From contig JAHDHQ010000035.1 of assembly GCA_020631235.1 (NCBI GenBank), positions 1 to 33,028 on the forward strand: 33,028 nucleotides of DNA. Direction: 5' to 3'. The DNA comes from Saprospiraceae bacterium (GTDB taxonomy: Bacteria > Bacteroidota > Bacteroidia > Chitinophagales > Saprospiraceae). Positions within the stretch are counted from its first letter, which is position 1. Each line of letters begins with the position of its first letter. Made by a program: the position numbers and the translations under genes. A model generated the notes under the pieces. It worked only from the letters and a program-made list of their open reading frames with translations, did not search any database and was not told the DNA's origin. Of the stretch, positions 8,501-17,300 are shown in pieces.

Positions 8501-9046
8501 ATGGATTACTCATTAGAACATGGAATTTCGGAGGAGGATTTTATCCAAGCATGTGTGCGTCAAGAATCGTGGGCACAGCAAAAGATATATGAGGAGCATT
8601 ACTCTATGATGCTTCCTGTTTGTTTACGTTATGCAGATGATGAGGATGAAGCCTTAGATATTTTACATGATGGCTTTATTAAAGTGTTTAGGAACATTTC
8701 TAAGTACAAAGTAGGCACTTCTTTAAAAGCTTGGATAAAACGTGTAATTGTCAATACTGCTATCGATTTATATCGCAAGAAAGTACGCAGAAGAACAGAA
8801 GATATAGAGAAAGTATATGATATAAGTAATAATGATCATGATGTAGTCAGTCATATGTCTGCGGATGAGATTATTGCTGGACTGCAAAAATTATCACCAG
8901 TATACCGTACGGTATTTAATATGTATGTGATAGAAGGATACTCTCACAAAGAAATAGGAGTACATCTAGGTATAACAGAAAGTACATCAAGATCGAATTT
9001 AGTTAAAGCCCGAAGTAAACTGAAGGCTATGTTTAACAGACGATAA
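8501..9046 (+). CDS. ECF-type RNA polymerase sigma factor
   Basis: A 181-residue sigma factor that directs RNA polymerase to a specific promoter set. Region 2 spans about residues 25-95 (IYEEHYSMMLPVCLRYADD, then DEALDILHDGFIKVFRNI and AWIKRVIVNTAIDLYRKK). Region 4 spans about 127-178, with a helix-turn-helix GYSHKEIGVHLGITESTSRS and the end motif ARSKLKAM. There is no region 1 or 3, the mark of the ECF group. The next gene starts six bases after its stop and encodes a one-span membrane protein, the usual place for an anti-sigma partner. The start ATG is at 8501; no Shine-Dalgarno sequence and no clear promoter is visible. Confidence 0.93.
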   Translation: MDYSLEHGISEEDFIQACVRQESWAQQKIYEEHYSMMLPVCLRYADDEDEALDILHDGFIKVFRNISKYKVGTSLKAWIKRVIVNTAIDLYRKKVRRRTEDIEKVYDISNNDHDVVSHMSADEIIAGLQKLSPVYRTVFNMYVIEGYSHKEIGVHLGITESTSRSNLVKARSKLKAMFNRR

Positions 9047-9052
9047 AGCCAA

Positions 9053-10831
9053 ATGGCAGATAAAAGATTTGACGACATATTAAAAAACAAGCTGGATCAA
9101 CATCGTGTGGATCAGCCTGCTGACTGGGATGTTTTTTCTCAGAAGATGGCGGATGCTAGTTTTGATGAGGATATCAAATCTGAATTAGAAGCCCACACTA
9201 AAGGCACACCAGACTGGTCTGTTTTCTCTGGGAAATTGACAGATGCCTTGTCGGATAATGCTCAGTTTGACCATGATGTGCGAGAGGCATTCAATGATTA
9301 TGCTACAGGAACAGCTGACTGGAATGACTTTGCCGACAAATTAAATGCGGCACAAAACCCAGATGCTTCTTTTGATGCTTTGATTAAACAAAAGATGGCT
9401 CATACCGAAAAGGGCAAGGCGGACTGGGATACTTTTGCACAGAAACTGCATAAAGAACATGATGCTGCATTTGATGAAGAAGTTGTCGATACATTACAAA
9501 AGCATCGTAGAAACTACGTTTCTGAACATTGGCTGATTTTACAAGAAAGGCTGAAGCAAATCGCATATTTAAAAGGTTCTGTTATCAGGATTAAACTACT
9601 GGAACTTGCTTGCATGATTGCCTTGTTATTGACCAGTTACAATGTGTTTAATTATGTATGGTCTAAACAGGTAATTGCTGGAGTAGAAAAAACAGCTGAA
9701 CTAAACGCATCTGGTCAAGATCAAGTATTTAGCGCTGATCAAATGGAAGGAGAGCGTCCTCAAGAACCGAGTGCAAGCATAGTTAAAAACACCTTTGCAT
9801 CTAATAAAACCTCTATTCAAGAGAATAAAACACAAATTGTACTTCCAAGTGAAAATGCCCATGTTAGTTCACTGCATGAGCGAAGCTCACAAGCAAGTAA
9901 TGCAAGTAATGGAAATGAGTACAATCCTTTTATGAGTACACGTCGGCAAGATGGGACAAGGAACATTGATTCTGTTTCTAAGAACAGAGAGAATGTCCAT
10001 CCAAGTACAGTAGGAATAAAAAAAGAAGTGCTAAGTTTAGCAACATTGAACCAAAAAACAATAGCCACTTTAGCATCTCTCGACAAAGAGATAATGGGTA
10101 TAAGCTTAGCACTGAGTCCCATAGCCACTAGTCAAGATCAACTCCAAGATGATTGTAACAGAAACGGATGGAATGTTAGCTTAGCTCTTGAAGTCGGTGT
10201 AGACCGATTTAACGTATTAACGCCTTACGATCCTACCTTTGATGTGGAGGCATATGATCAACAAGGTACATCTGCTAGCCAAAGTGTATTGCTGGGATTA
10301 AACTATGGCAATGTAGGTTTAGAGACGGGTTTAAGTAGGAGTCGTATGGAATATAGTCCAGTAGGTATCATAGATACTTTCGGAAATGAAGCAACCAATA
10401 CTTACTTTGTTAAGTCCTTGGACAAGATTAGCTATGATTATCGATCTATACCGATGCAACTGAGTTATGCTGTAAATATTAGTCCGCAATGGAGGATATT
10501 TGCCAGCACAGGTATGAGTTATCATTGGATAAAAGGTGAAAGTTACGATGCACCTCAAGTTTCAGTGGATCATAAAGAGGTCAATAACAAAGGAGAAAAA
10601 TCGGAAGCTTCTGCGGTAGATGTACAATTAGATTTAGCAAGTCTAAGAGCTAATAATTTTTGGAGATTTAAATCGACTATAGGTTTAGAAAGATGTTTTG
10701 GTCGTTATGGAAGTTTGTATGTTAGGCCATCCTATGAGCAATCGATGCTTAACACTTTTATAGGACCGAATCGTGATAGATTTAACCAATGGAATGTATC
10801 TATAGGTTATAAATACTCATTCATAAAGTAA
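9053..10831 (+). CDS. Membrane partner of the ECF sigma factor: five cytoplasmic Trp repeats, one TM, barrel-like C-terminus
   Basis: A 592-residue protein in a two-gene operon with the ECF sigma factor six bases upstream. Residues 6-168 hold five tandem repeats of 31-35 residues, pattern FDxxIxxxLxxH..G.ADWxxFxxKL. The conserved Phe are F6, F37, F72, F107, F140 and the Trp are W25, W55, W90, W125, W160; the last copy is degenerate. One membrane helix follows at ~182-203, then a Ser/Asn-rich linker to ~365. The C-terminal ~225 residues look like an outer-membrane beta-barrel domain (alternating strands, YGNVGLETGLSRSRMEY, terminal SIGYKYSFIK). A single copy of a similar N-terminal motif before a membrane helix is common in Bacteroidota proteins beside ECF sigma factors; five copies is unusual. 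I infer that the repeats bind the sigma factor and the C-terminal part senses the envelope. Not proven. Confidence 0.8.
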   Translation: MADKRFDDILKNKLDQHRVDQPADWDVFSQKMADASFDEDIKSELEAHTKGTPDWSVFSGKLTDALSDNAQFDHDVREAFNDYATGTADWNDFADKLNAAQNPDASFDALIKQKMAHTEKGKADWDTFAQKLHKEHDAAFDEEVVDTLQKHRRNYVSEHWLILQERLKQIAYLKGSVIRIKLLELACMIALLLTSYNVFNYVWSKQVIAGVEKTAELNASGQDQVFSADQMEGERPQEPSASIVKNTFASNKTSIQENKTQIVLPSENAHVSSLHERSSQASNASNGNEYNPFMSTRRQDGTRNIDSVSKNRENVHPSTVGIKKEVLSLATLNQKTIATLASLDKEIMGISLALSPIATSQDQLQDDCNRNGWNVSLALEVGVDRFNVLTPYDPTFDVEAYDQQGTSASQSVLLGLNYGNVGLETGLSRSRMEYSPVGIIDTFGNEATNTYFVKSLDKISYDYRSIPMQLSYAVNISPQWRIFASTGMSYHWIKGESYDAPQVSVDHKEVNNKGEKSEASAVDVQLDLASLRANNFWRFKSTIGLERCFGRYGSLYVRPSYEQSMLNTFIGPNRDRFNQWNVSIGYKYSFIK

Positions 10832-10852
10832 GTGCCTTAATTAAGGATAATA

Positions 10853-11311
10853 TTATTTGTACATTTTATTTAAGCGATCTAGATCACGTTTAGATTCCCG
10901 TTCTTTGATGGAATTTCGTTTATCGTAAGCTTTTTTACCCTGAGCTAAAGCAATTTCGATTTTGATTAATCTTCTTTCACCACTGTAAATTTTGTATGGA
11001 ACAATGGTTAAACCTTTCTCCGTAGTTCTTCGATGTAGTTTTTTTAATTCAGATTTTCTGAGTAGTAATTTCCGATCTCTGCGCGTTTCGTGATTAAACT
11101 GATTGCCTGCTTCATATTCTCCTATGTACAGCGATTTTAAAATAAGCTCGGTAGGTGATTTAAATAAGCAATAGGCATCAGTAAGATTAGCATTTCCGTT
11201 TCTTATGGACTTTACTTCAGTGCCTAAAAGACTAATCCCTGCTTCGAAAGTTTGAAGGAACTGATATTCAAACTTTGCTTTTCGGTTAACTATGGATATT
11301 TCTTTTTGCAT
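10853..11311 (-). CDS. smpB: SsrA-binding protein SmpB
   Basis: Binds tmRNA and brings it to stalled ribosomes for trans-translation. The 152 residues match the whole SmpB family: NRKAKFEYQFLQTFEAGISL at the start, GTEVKSIRNGNANLTDAYC in the central barrel, and a basic C-terminal tail (GKKAYDKRNSIKERESKRDL) that enters the decoding site. The start is the ATG at 11311. An in-frame TTG at 11320 lies within TATCTTTG (11318-11325), a perfect -7 element on this strand, so the transcript would have almost no leader if that promoter is used. It lies 59 bases downstream of the LpxR-like gene on the same strand and converges with the ECF partner gene. Confidence 0.97.
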   Translation of the reverse strand: MQKEISIVNRKAKFEYQFLQTFEAGISLLGTEVKSIRNGNANLTDAYCLFKSPTELILKSLYIGEYEAGNQFNHETRRDRKLLLRKSELKKLHRRTTEKGLTIVPYKIYSGERRLIKIEIALAQGKKAYDKRNSIKERESKRDLDRLNKMYK

Positions 11312-11379
11312 GGAGCTCAAAGATACTCTTTTAGGCTTAGATGCATCTGGAAATTCTCAGCCAATATGCGTAGTAAACA

Positions 11380-13092
11380 TTATAGAATAACATTTACTCC
11401 TATACGACCCCAACCGTAAAACGCACTTGTAGAGTAGGGTTTTTGTGCAGCATTTAAGTTGTCACCTTTTTCGAATTCTTTATTGAGAAAGCGAGTCTGA
11501 TGATAGTATATGGACATTTTCTTTAGTCTAAAATTGACTCCAACTTTAAGCATATGTAGCCAATTGCTGGTTTCGTCTTTAGTAAGAAAGTAAGGCGTAA
11601 ATGCTTCATCGTCTAATCGATCTACCTCCAATTTTTTGCGCCAGCCAAAACCGTGCAGCATAGAATTGTGGATGACTCTTCGGGTTTTAAGTTCGACATG
11701 AAGATTGCTGTGACGAATTAGACGCGCCAGATATTGGCCCAATAATTTGTCATTGCTAAATCTAGTTGTATACTCTCTCAATGGTTTAAATGAGTAGCTT
11801 ATATCGCTGATGCCACTTGTCCGGATAAAATATTGAGTCGCAAATCCAAGTCCGAATCCAAAGTGTGTATTAGCAAACCCAATGGATCCTTCGACGGGTA
11901 GATATAAATGAGCATAACCACAATCCTGGAATGTGGGGTCTACTTTTTTACTATTAAAAATGGTATTTCCTTTGGATAGTAGCATAAAATCGAAGGCATG
12001 TTCGATATTAAAGCTTAGTCTGCCTCCATTGGCAATTTGTCGGTCCCAGTTTAAAACGCGCAATGACTTCGACAAGAAATCACGATGCAGGATGGCTTGG
12101 ATGTCTCTTCCTAAAGATTTTCCAATGTAACCAATCTTGAAATACGATTTTGATCGTATATGACCTCTATAATGCAGTCGGTATTTAGCTCTGCCAATGT
12201 ACTGATAGGAAGCAAAAGGCCGATCAGTTTTTTCTTGTTTTGCTTGAAGGTAATTTGATATGGTATCCACACTGGTGTCATCAAAGTAGGAGCCTTCTTC
12301 ATTAAATTGGAAGGGTACTTGGGCTTGTTTTAAATCGGTAGTATCAAAGCGTATGTAAGGTGTGTAACCTTCACCACCGACAAAGAAGCTTTGGTAACTC
12401 AGTATTTTATCATAATTAAGGGCAAAAGTGATCGCTCTCATTTTAAGATAATCGGTGGTTACTTCAAAGCGAAACCCGCCGGTATAATCTCGATCTTGAT
12501 TTTTTTTAGAGAACATAAAGAAATCATTATCGTGATAAGCGTGTATGCTTTTTATGGCTTGTTTGGAAGTGTTGGTAAAGCCATAGAAAGAATAGCGTTC
12601 GGCGATCATGTCATTGATATGTGATTTGAGCAAATTTGAGTTTTGCTTAATACCAGCGAGATTGTATTTTTCGACTATTTCAGGGTCAGATTTTCCTTTT
12701 TCTAAGAAGTTATCTAAATCATTATTGACTTGCAGGTAGGTTTCGAAATTATGGTAATTTTCGATACTATCCATAAGTGTTTTTTGGTCAATGTAGCCAT
12801 TCTTTAAATGGGTGTTTCTATAAAAAGACTGTAAGGCACTTTCGGTTGCGGACGCAAACATTTCTTTTTCAATGGCTCGTTGGGCTGATTTAGTATTTAC
12901 TGAGGTATTTGTACTTGTAAATACTTCTATCTCAGTGGTATCGCTTTCAAAGATGTCCATTTCCTGAGGCATCTGCGCCTGGGTAGTCATTTTAAAAATG
13001 GAATCTATCTGATCGTTTGTATAGTCTTTTTGTTGGGCAAAAAGTGGGCTTGCAAAGAATAGGCTAGTTAGGATAAAAACATACTTGTCCAT
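11380..13092 (-). CDS. LpxR-like outer-membrane lipid A deacylase homologue with long N-terminal extension
   Basis: A 570-residue outer-membrane protein. A signal peptide (MDKYVFILTSLFFASPLFAQ) is followed by ~165 residues of unknown role, then a barrel of the LpxR family (DUF2219), whose studied members remove the 3'-linked acyl chains of lipid A. Family marks are HDNDFFMFSKKNQDRDYTGG near residues 187-206, DRPFASYQYIG at 290-300, GKSLG at 324-328 and NWDRQIANG at 348-356. I cannot map all catalytic residues with certainty, so activity is inferred. The N-terminal extension is not part of the LpxR domain as I know it and could be a periplasmic module. smpB follows 59 bases downstream on the same strand. 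No clear promoter is seen in the 134-base gap upstream. Confidence 0.8.
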   Translation of the reverse strand: MDKYVFILTSLFFASPLFAQQKDYTNDQIDSIFKMTTQAQMPQEMDIFESDTTEIEVFTSTNTSVNTKSAQRAIEKEMFASATESALQSFYRNTHLKNGYIDQKTLMDSIENYHNFETYLQVNNDLDNFLEKGKSDPEIVEKYNLAGIKQNSNLLKSHINDMIAERYSFYGFTNTSKQAIKSIHAYHDNDFFMFSKKNQDRDYTGGFRFEVTTDYLKMRAITFALNYDKILSYQSFFVGGEGYTPYIRFDTTDLKQAQVPFQFNEEGSYFDDTSVDTISNYLQAKQEKTDRPFASYQYIGRAKYRLHYRGHIRSKSYFKIGYIGKSLGRDIQAILHRDFLSKSLRVLNWDRQIANGGRLSFNIEHAFDFMLLSKGNTIFNSKKVDPTFQDCGYAHLYLPVEGSIGFANTHFGFGLGFATQYFIRTSGISDISYSFKPLREYTTRFSNDKLLGQYLARLIRHSNLHVELKTRRVIHNSMLHGFGWRKKLEVDRLDDEAFTPYFLTKDETSNWLHMLKVGVNFRLKKMSIYYHQTRFLNKEFEKGDNLNAAQKPYSTSAFYGWGRIGVNVIL

Positions 13093-13226
13093 TACGGTTA
13101 ATTTTTAATTATTTAATTACAAGTGTGTTAAGCTATACCTATAGGAATTATGCGCATTAAGTTAAGCTATTTATTGTATAAATAAAAATAGTGAAGAAGA
13201 ATATTTAATGGTTAGGGAGGTCTGTA

Positions 13227-15896
13227 TTAGCTTACTCGTCCTTTCTGGTAGTATCTGAAGAAATAGAATAATACAACAAAACTGATGAATGCAATTACAT
13301 AAATTAGCCATGGTAAAGGAGAAGAAATACTCAAAGCATCTGGATTTCCAATGAGCACTAAGCTACTCCAGTAGTAAGGGTGACTTTTTTCCGGATGAGC
13401 AGAGGTAAGGTAGTCTCTTTTTGCTTGCGAAATAGCAAAATTCTTTGATTTACCTTCTTTGATGTAATTGTAAATAGATTTTGTGAGTTGCAAAGATGAA
13501 CAATCATCAATGGTCCAGAGACCAACCATAGTTGATTTTACTCCAGTGGATAATAGATCTTTAGAGAGAGACATACTTCCTTCACCTAAATATAATTTAC
13601 CATCTCCGGAGTGGCAGGCACTTACAGAGACTAGTTCGGCCATTCCATTTGCATCTCGAAGTTCTAGGCTCGTTAGTGGGCCATCATCAAAGAACAATCG
13701 GTTCATATCAGGGTCGTCAAGATCGGAGCAAGCGTGGGTCGCGACATGAATGATTTGGTCTGAGCCTAAGGCATTTACAAAATCATTTTTATTATTTAAA
13801 GTTTGTTGGCTTGTAGTTTGACTAAATAAATTTAGAATGCTATTCTTTTCGGTTTCAGCGCATATAAGGCTTGCTTCTTCAAAAGAGTTGCAGGATCTAC
13901 TAAAATTGAGTCCTTCATTATTTTTGGTATATCCGTAGGCAGCAACAGTTTCTACTTTATGTGTTTTTTCCTTTTCAAGAATGTATTTTGATTTTAAGGA
14001 ATATTGATAAGAGATATTTTTGGTTTGTATGAGGTATTGATCAGATGGATCAATGAGTGATTCAAAGGCTATTTTACTGAGTGGACCATCAGGAATGAAA
14101 GTGATCTGCTTATAGTTTGTATTCCAGAATTTTGACTCCGATGTAAATAGGGCAGTACAAAGTGCTTTGCTTGTTTGATTAAAGTGGGTGTTTTGGTTTT
14201 GGATTTGCTGTGTATATTGTTGACATAACGAGTCGACTAGGTAAGCATTATTTTGGAGTTCTACTTCTATAGTATCCTTGGTGACATAGAAGTGATACAG
14301 GAGTGAATCTGCCCAAAAATGCTCGATAATAAGTTCATCTTCGGCCATATTTCGTTGCAATTCTTCTACGTGCATAGTATCGAAGGCAAAATATTCGTTT
14401 GCCTTAAAATATTTGTCCTCTAACAATTTGAGATTATGTTCGAGATTGAAGATGTTGCTTTCGTGGTATTCTATGGCTTCTGTATTTGTAGAGTCTGCCT
14501 CGGATTTAGCTTTTTTCTGGAAAGCGATTTGTGATATTAGGGATGTCCTTTGGTAGAATATAGAATCTGGGATGTCGGATTCGATGGTATGTTGTCCGTT
14601 GATGAGTGCGTCAAAGAGGATGTTTGATTTGTTTTCGTCGACAAGGATTAGGGCGTGATAGTTTTGTTGTTCAACAATCAATTGATCTATACCCAATTGA
14701 AAAGTATTAGTATTGTTTTTGGCCCAGTGCTTTAAAAATGATTCCGATGTAATCTGTTTTCTTAATCGTAGAAATGTTAATTTGAGGTCTGAACTCAACT
14801 TCATTCTATGAGAATAATCCAGATTATATTTGAATAACGCAATAATGAGTTTAGCTTTTTGTGATGCTGTAAGATTTGATTTTAATTCTACATAAGAATG
14901 ATACAAATTTCTAATTGCTATTTTACTTTCTCCATTTATTTTCGTGTTTAAAATCTCAATATCAACAATTAAATCATATTGCTTTATTTGCTTTGGTCCA
15001 ATATCTTGGTACGCTATATTTTTTGCTTTTTCAATGGCCTTTTTACTTAATAAGCTTTTTTTGTTTTTATCGCTTATAAATGATTTTAAATAATAGTAAT
15101 TAGCAGTATTTTTTTTAAAATATTTTGATTCTATTATTGAATCTAATTGAATTAAGTTCCTTGTGGCTAGATAGACATCTGCTAACACTGCATATACAGA
15201 ATGCATTCTTAAGGCTTTAAACTCTCCTTCATCTAATTTCTCATAATTTGAAATAGCAAGTCTTAATTCAGTCTCACTTTCAGAAAAATTTTGCAATTCG
15301 AGTTGAATTTTCCCAGAGAAAAGTTTTAAGTCTCCAAATGAATACTTTTCGAAATTTTTGAAGTCTCCTTTTATTGTTTCATTTATTATACTTTGTGAGA
15401 ATTGAAAATTTCCGATTTGATTGGATGACTCTATTAAATTCATTAAGCAAGTAAATCTTTCAATTGAACCATTTTTAACACAATTTAAACATTTGTTGAA
15501 AGCTAAGATTGCTTTGTTAAATGCTCCTACTTCCATTTCATAAACACCTTCAAAATTGTATAATCTAGCCTGATTTTTTTTATTAAGTTTATTTATATCG
15601 GTTTCTTTCAGGGATTTGATAATTTTTTCACATTTGAAAAATTTTTTTTGATACATATTGAGGCCTAAAATACCCATCTTGGCTTTGAATATTTTGTTTG
15701 CATCGCCAGATTCTTGGTAGCATTTTAGAGCCTCATGAGTATAGTATTCACAAGAATCTAAACTCTTGAAGAATACATCGTTTGAATACTCAAAATAGTA
15801 ATCCCCTAAAACAATATTATTATGATTACAAAATATTTCATTAGTAATTGACAGAAAAGCTAGAACCGTTAAAATAAGTTTTTGAAATCTTTCCAT
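13227..15896 (-). CDS. TPR-CHAT protease, membrane-anchored, predicted periplasmic
   Basis: An 889-residue protein counted from the ATG at 15896 (MERFQKLILTVLAFLSIT...), chosen because it yields a signal peptide; earlier in-frame starts up to 15962 would overlap the upstream gene further. Residues ~30-400 are helical with TPR-like repeats. The C-terminal part is a CHAT domain, a caspase/separase-clan cysteine protease: HVATHA with the catalytic His near residue 721, and SVSACHSG with the catalytic Cys near 761. Then come GEGSMSLSKDLLSTG and PYYWSSLVLIGNP, both typical of CHAT. A single membrane helix lies at ~861-881 with a short basic tail (RYYQKGRVS), placing TPR and CHAT outside the inner membrane. 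The N-terminal half is much more AT-rich than the CHAT half. It overlaps the upstream secreted-protein gene by 56 bases. I infer a role with the divergent sigma/anti-sigma pair. Confidence 0.88.
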   Translation of the reverse strand: MERFQKLILTVLAFLSITNEIFCNHNNIVLGDYYFEYSNDVFFKSLDSCEYYTHEALKCYQESGDANKIFKAKMGILGLNMYQKKFFKCEKIIKSLKETDINKLNKKNQARLYNFEGVYEMEVGAFNKAILAFNKCLNCVKNGSIERFTCLMNLIESSNQIGNFQFSQSIINETIKGDFKNFEKYSFGDLKLFSGKIQLELQNFSESETELRLAISNYEKLDEGEFKALRMHSVYAVLADVYLATRNLIQLDSIIESKYFKKNTANYYYLKSFISDKNKKSLLSKKAIEKAKNIAYQDIGPKQIKQYDLIVDIEILNTKINGESKIAIRNLYHSYVELKSNLTASQKAKLIIALFKYNLDYSHRMKLSSDLKLTFLRLRKQITSESFLKHWAKNNTNTFQLGIDQLIVEQQNYHALILVDENKSNILFDALINGQHTIESDIPDSIFYQRTSLISQIAFQKKAKSEADSTNTEAIEYHESNIFNLEHNLKLLEDKYFKANEYFAFDTMHVEELQRNMAEDELIIEHFWADSLLYHFYVTKDTIEVELQNNAYLVDSLCQQYTQQIQNQNTHFNQTSKALCTALFTSESKFWNTNYKQITFIPDGPLSKIAFESLIDPSDQYLIQTKNISYQYSLKSKYILEKEKTHKVETVAAYGYTKNNEGLNFSRSCNSFEEASLICAETEKNSILNLFSQTTSQQTLNNKNDFVNALGSDQIIHVATHACSDLDDPDMNRLFFDDGPLTSLELRDANGMAELVSVSACHSGDGKLYLGEGSMSLSKDLLSTGVKSTMVGLWTIDDCSSLQLTKSIYNYIKEGKSKNFAISQAKRDYLTSAHPEKSHPYYWSSLVLIGNPDALSISSPLPWLIYVIAFISFVVLFYFFRYYQKGRVS

Positions 15897-16647
15897 CCTT
15901 GGATACATTTTTAATGATATATAAACCAGGCAAAATATTAGGAGTCTCATTACTAAGCTCACTTAAAGATGATTTTTGAATGAGCTGTCCATTAATTGAA
16001 TAAATAAGAATTACTTCATTTTGTGTTTTTATTTCTCTTAAAGGAGATGAAGAACCGCAACAAAGAATTAAATCAAACTTTTCACAATTGTCTAAAACCG
16101 TAATATCTGAATTTGGGTATATTGCACTTAAACAATCAGGAGTGCCCATAAAAATATCCCAGTCTAGGGGATAGCTTTCACCATCTAGCACGGGATTTAA
16201 GCAAATATTTACTGGAAATATTATTGGTCCGCTATTTTGTCCTTCGCAAATTTCCTGAGGTATTGGTACTGTTAAAACAGTGGTAAACTTCACTGATCGA
16301 CAACCAATAGAAAATGTTGTGCCTAATTCTGAAGAGGTTGCATTCTCATCTGTATACTCAACTTCAAATTCGTCAGTATTTATTATTTCGTCAATTAGCG
16401 AAAAAGAATTAGAAGCATTACTAACTTGAATGTGAAAAGCATCATAAGGAAATGAAATTACTTGTGGTAATACAGAAAAAGTTAATTCAAGCGGAAGTTC
16501 AATAAGGTTATCCTCAACTTCTAAACATTCATTTGGGTTAATGCCGCCAGTTTTTATTAAGTTGATGTGTCCATTTATAATTTCTTGTGAATAACCAAAA
16601 TAGATAGTTGTAAATATTAGTGTAAAACTAAGAATAAGATTTTTCAT
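15841..16647 (-). CDS. Small secreted protein with T9SS-type C-terminal sorting domain
   Basis: A 268-residue exported protein of unknown function. The signal peptide is MKNLILSFTLIFTTIYFGYS. The middle ~170 residues hold several cysteines (ECLE, IGCRS, EICEG, NICLN, PDCLS, DNCEK, ILCCG) and no domain I recognise. The last ~65 residues (VILIYSINGQLIQKSSLS..., LPGLYIIKNVSKDGKISKTY) look like the type A sorting domain that sends proteins through the type IX secretion system to the cell surface. It is the first gene of a two-gene unit with the TPR-CHAT protease, whose start lies inside its last codons, so the two are probably translated together. It may be a substrate, ligand or inhibitor of the module; that is inference. 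Confidence 0.8.
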   Translation of the reverse strand: MKNLILSFTLIFTTIYFGYSQEIINGHINLIKTGGINPNECLEVEDNLIELPLELTFSVLPQVISFPYDAFHIQVSNASNSFSLIDEIINTDEFEVEYTDENATSSELGTTFSIGCRSVKFTTVLTVPIPQEICEGQNSGPIIFPVNICLNPVLDGESYPLDWDIFMGTPDCLSAIYPNSDITVLDNCEKFDLILCCGSSSPLREIKTQNEVILIYSINGQLIQKSSLSELSNETPNILPGLYIIKNVSKDGKISKTYFNGSSFSVNY

Positions 16648-16742
16648 AATTGTAAATTGAGATTAGTAATAAGATTAAATCTAAAAAATTAAAACCCAAA
16701 TAAAAAATAAACTCACTACATTAGCGCAAAATTATTATTCAT
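16648..16742. promoter_or_regulatory. Divergent promoter region of the CHAT/ECF cassette
   Basis: The 95 bases between the secreted-protein gene and the ECF sigma gene must hold both promoters. On the minus strand TTTG (16727-16730) and TTTATTTG (16697-16704, seven of eight consensus bases) are 22 bases apart, slightly too long. A perfect palindrome AGATT-A-AATCT lies at 16672-16682, with a further AGATTA at 16660-16665, which could be a protein-binding site. No housekeeping promoter is seen for the sigma gene, which would fit self-activation. Confidence 0.35.
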
Positions 16743-17300
16743 TTGGATATCAAGACTTTACGTGATGCTTTGCTTTCAAATCATCTAGCTTCATTTAGTG
16801 AACTATATCGTTCTTTCAAACCTTATTGTCTTTCCATTTTAAAAGGTAAACACCGAAACTTAGATCATGACGAATATGAAGCTATATACAATGACGCTAT
16901 CCTCATATTTAGAGACAATTTAATCGCAAATAAAGTCTCAGGCTCCTCTAATTTGAAATCATACATCACAGGCATTTGCCTAAATGTCGCAAATAATTGG
17001 CTGCGTAAAAATCAACGGTACGCTAATAAAAAAACGCAAATAGGTTTACTTTTTGACTCTCAAGGACATATACCTTTAGAAGACTTGGAATATAAAGAAA
17101 ATCTATACTTAAAATTAGAAAAAGGTCTTGAAGATCTAAGTGATAAATGCAAAAACATCATAACAGCTTTCTACATCGATCAATTATCGATGGAAGAAAT
17201 AGCAAAGAAATATAAATTTGCATCCAAAGACGTGGCAAAAACCATTAAGTCTAGGTGCTTTAAAAAATTACAATCCATAATTGCAAACATAAATGATTAA
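16743..17300 (+). CDS. ECF-type RNA polymerase sigma factor of the CHAT cassette
   Basis: A 185-residue sigma factor. The N-terminal part (TLRDALLSNHLASFSELYRS) leads into region 2 (residues ~18-95, EAIYNDAILIFRDNLIANKV and SYITGICLNVANNWLRKNQR). Region 4 spans ~130-181 (DLSDKCKNIITAFYIDQLSM, EEIAKKYKFASKDVAKTIKS). The start is a TTG at 16743; there is no ATG upstream in frame, and the next Met is inside region 4, so a rare start codon is likely. It is divergent from the secreted-protein / CHAT unit and overlaps the following membrane TPR gene by eight bases, which points to translational coupling with its presumed regulator. Region 2 and 4 sequences differ clearly from those of the sigma factor at 8501. 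Confidence 0.88.
   Translation: MDIKTLRDALLSNHLASFSELYRSFKPYCLSILKGKHRNLDHDEYEAIYNDAILIFRDNLIANKVSGSSNLKSYITGICLNVANNWLRKNQRYANKKTQIGLLFDSQGHIPLEDLEYKENLYLKLEKGLEDLSDKCKNIITAFYIDQLSMEEIAKKYKFASKDVAKTIKSRCFKKLQSIIANIND

Noticed and set aside
10835-10846. Palindrome CCTTAATTAAGG between the ECF partner gene and smpB
   Set aside because: It is too short and AT-rich to act as a terminator and has no T tract; probably chance.
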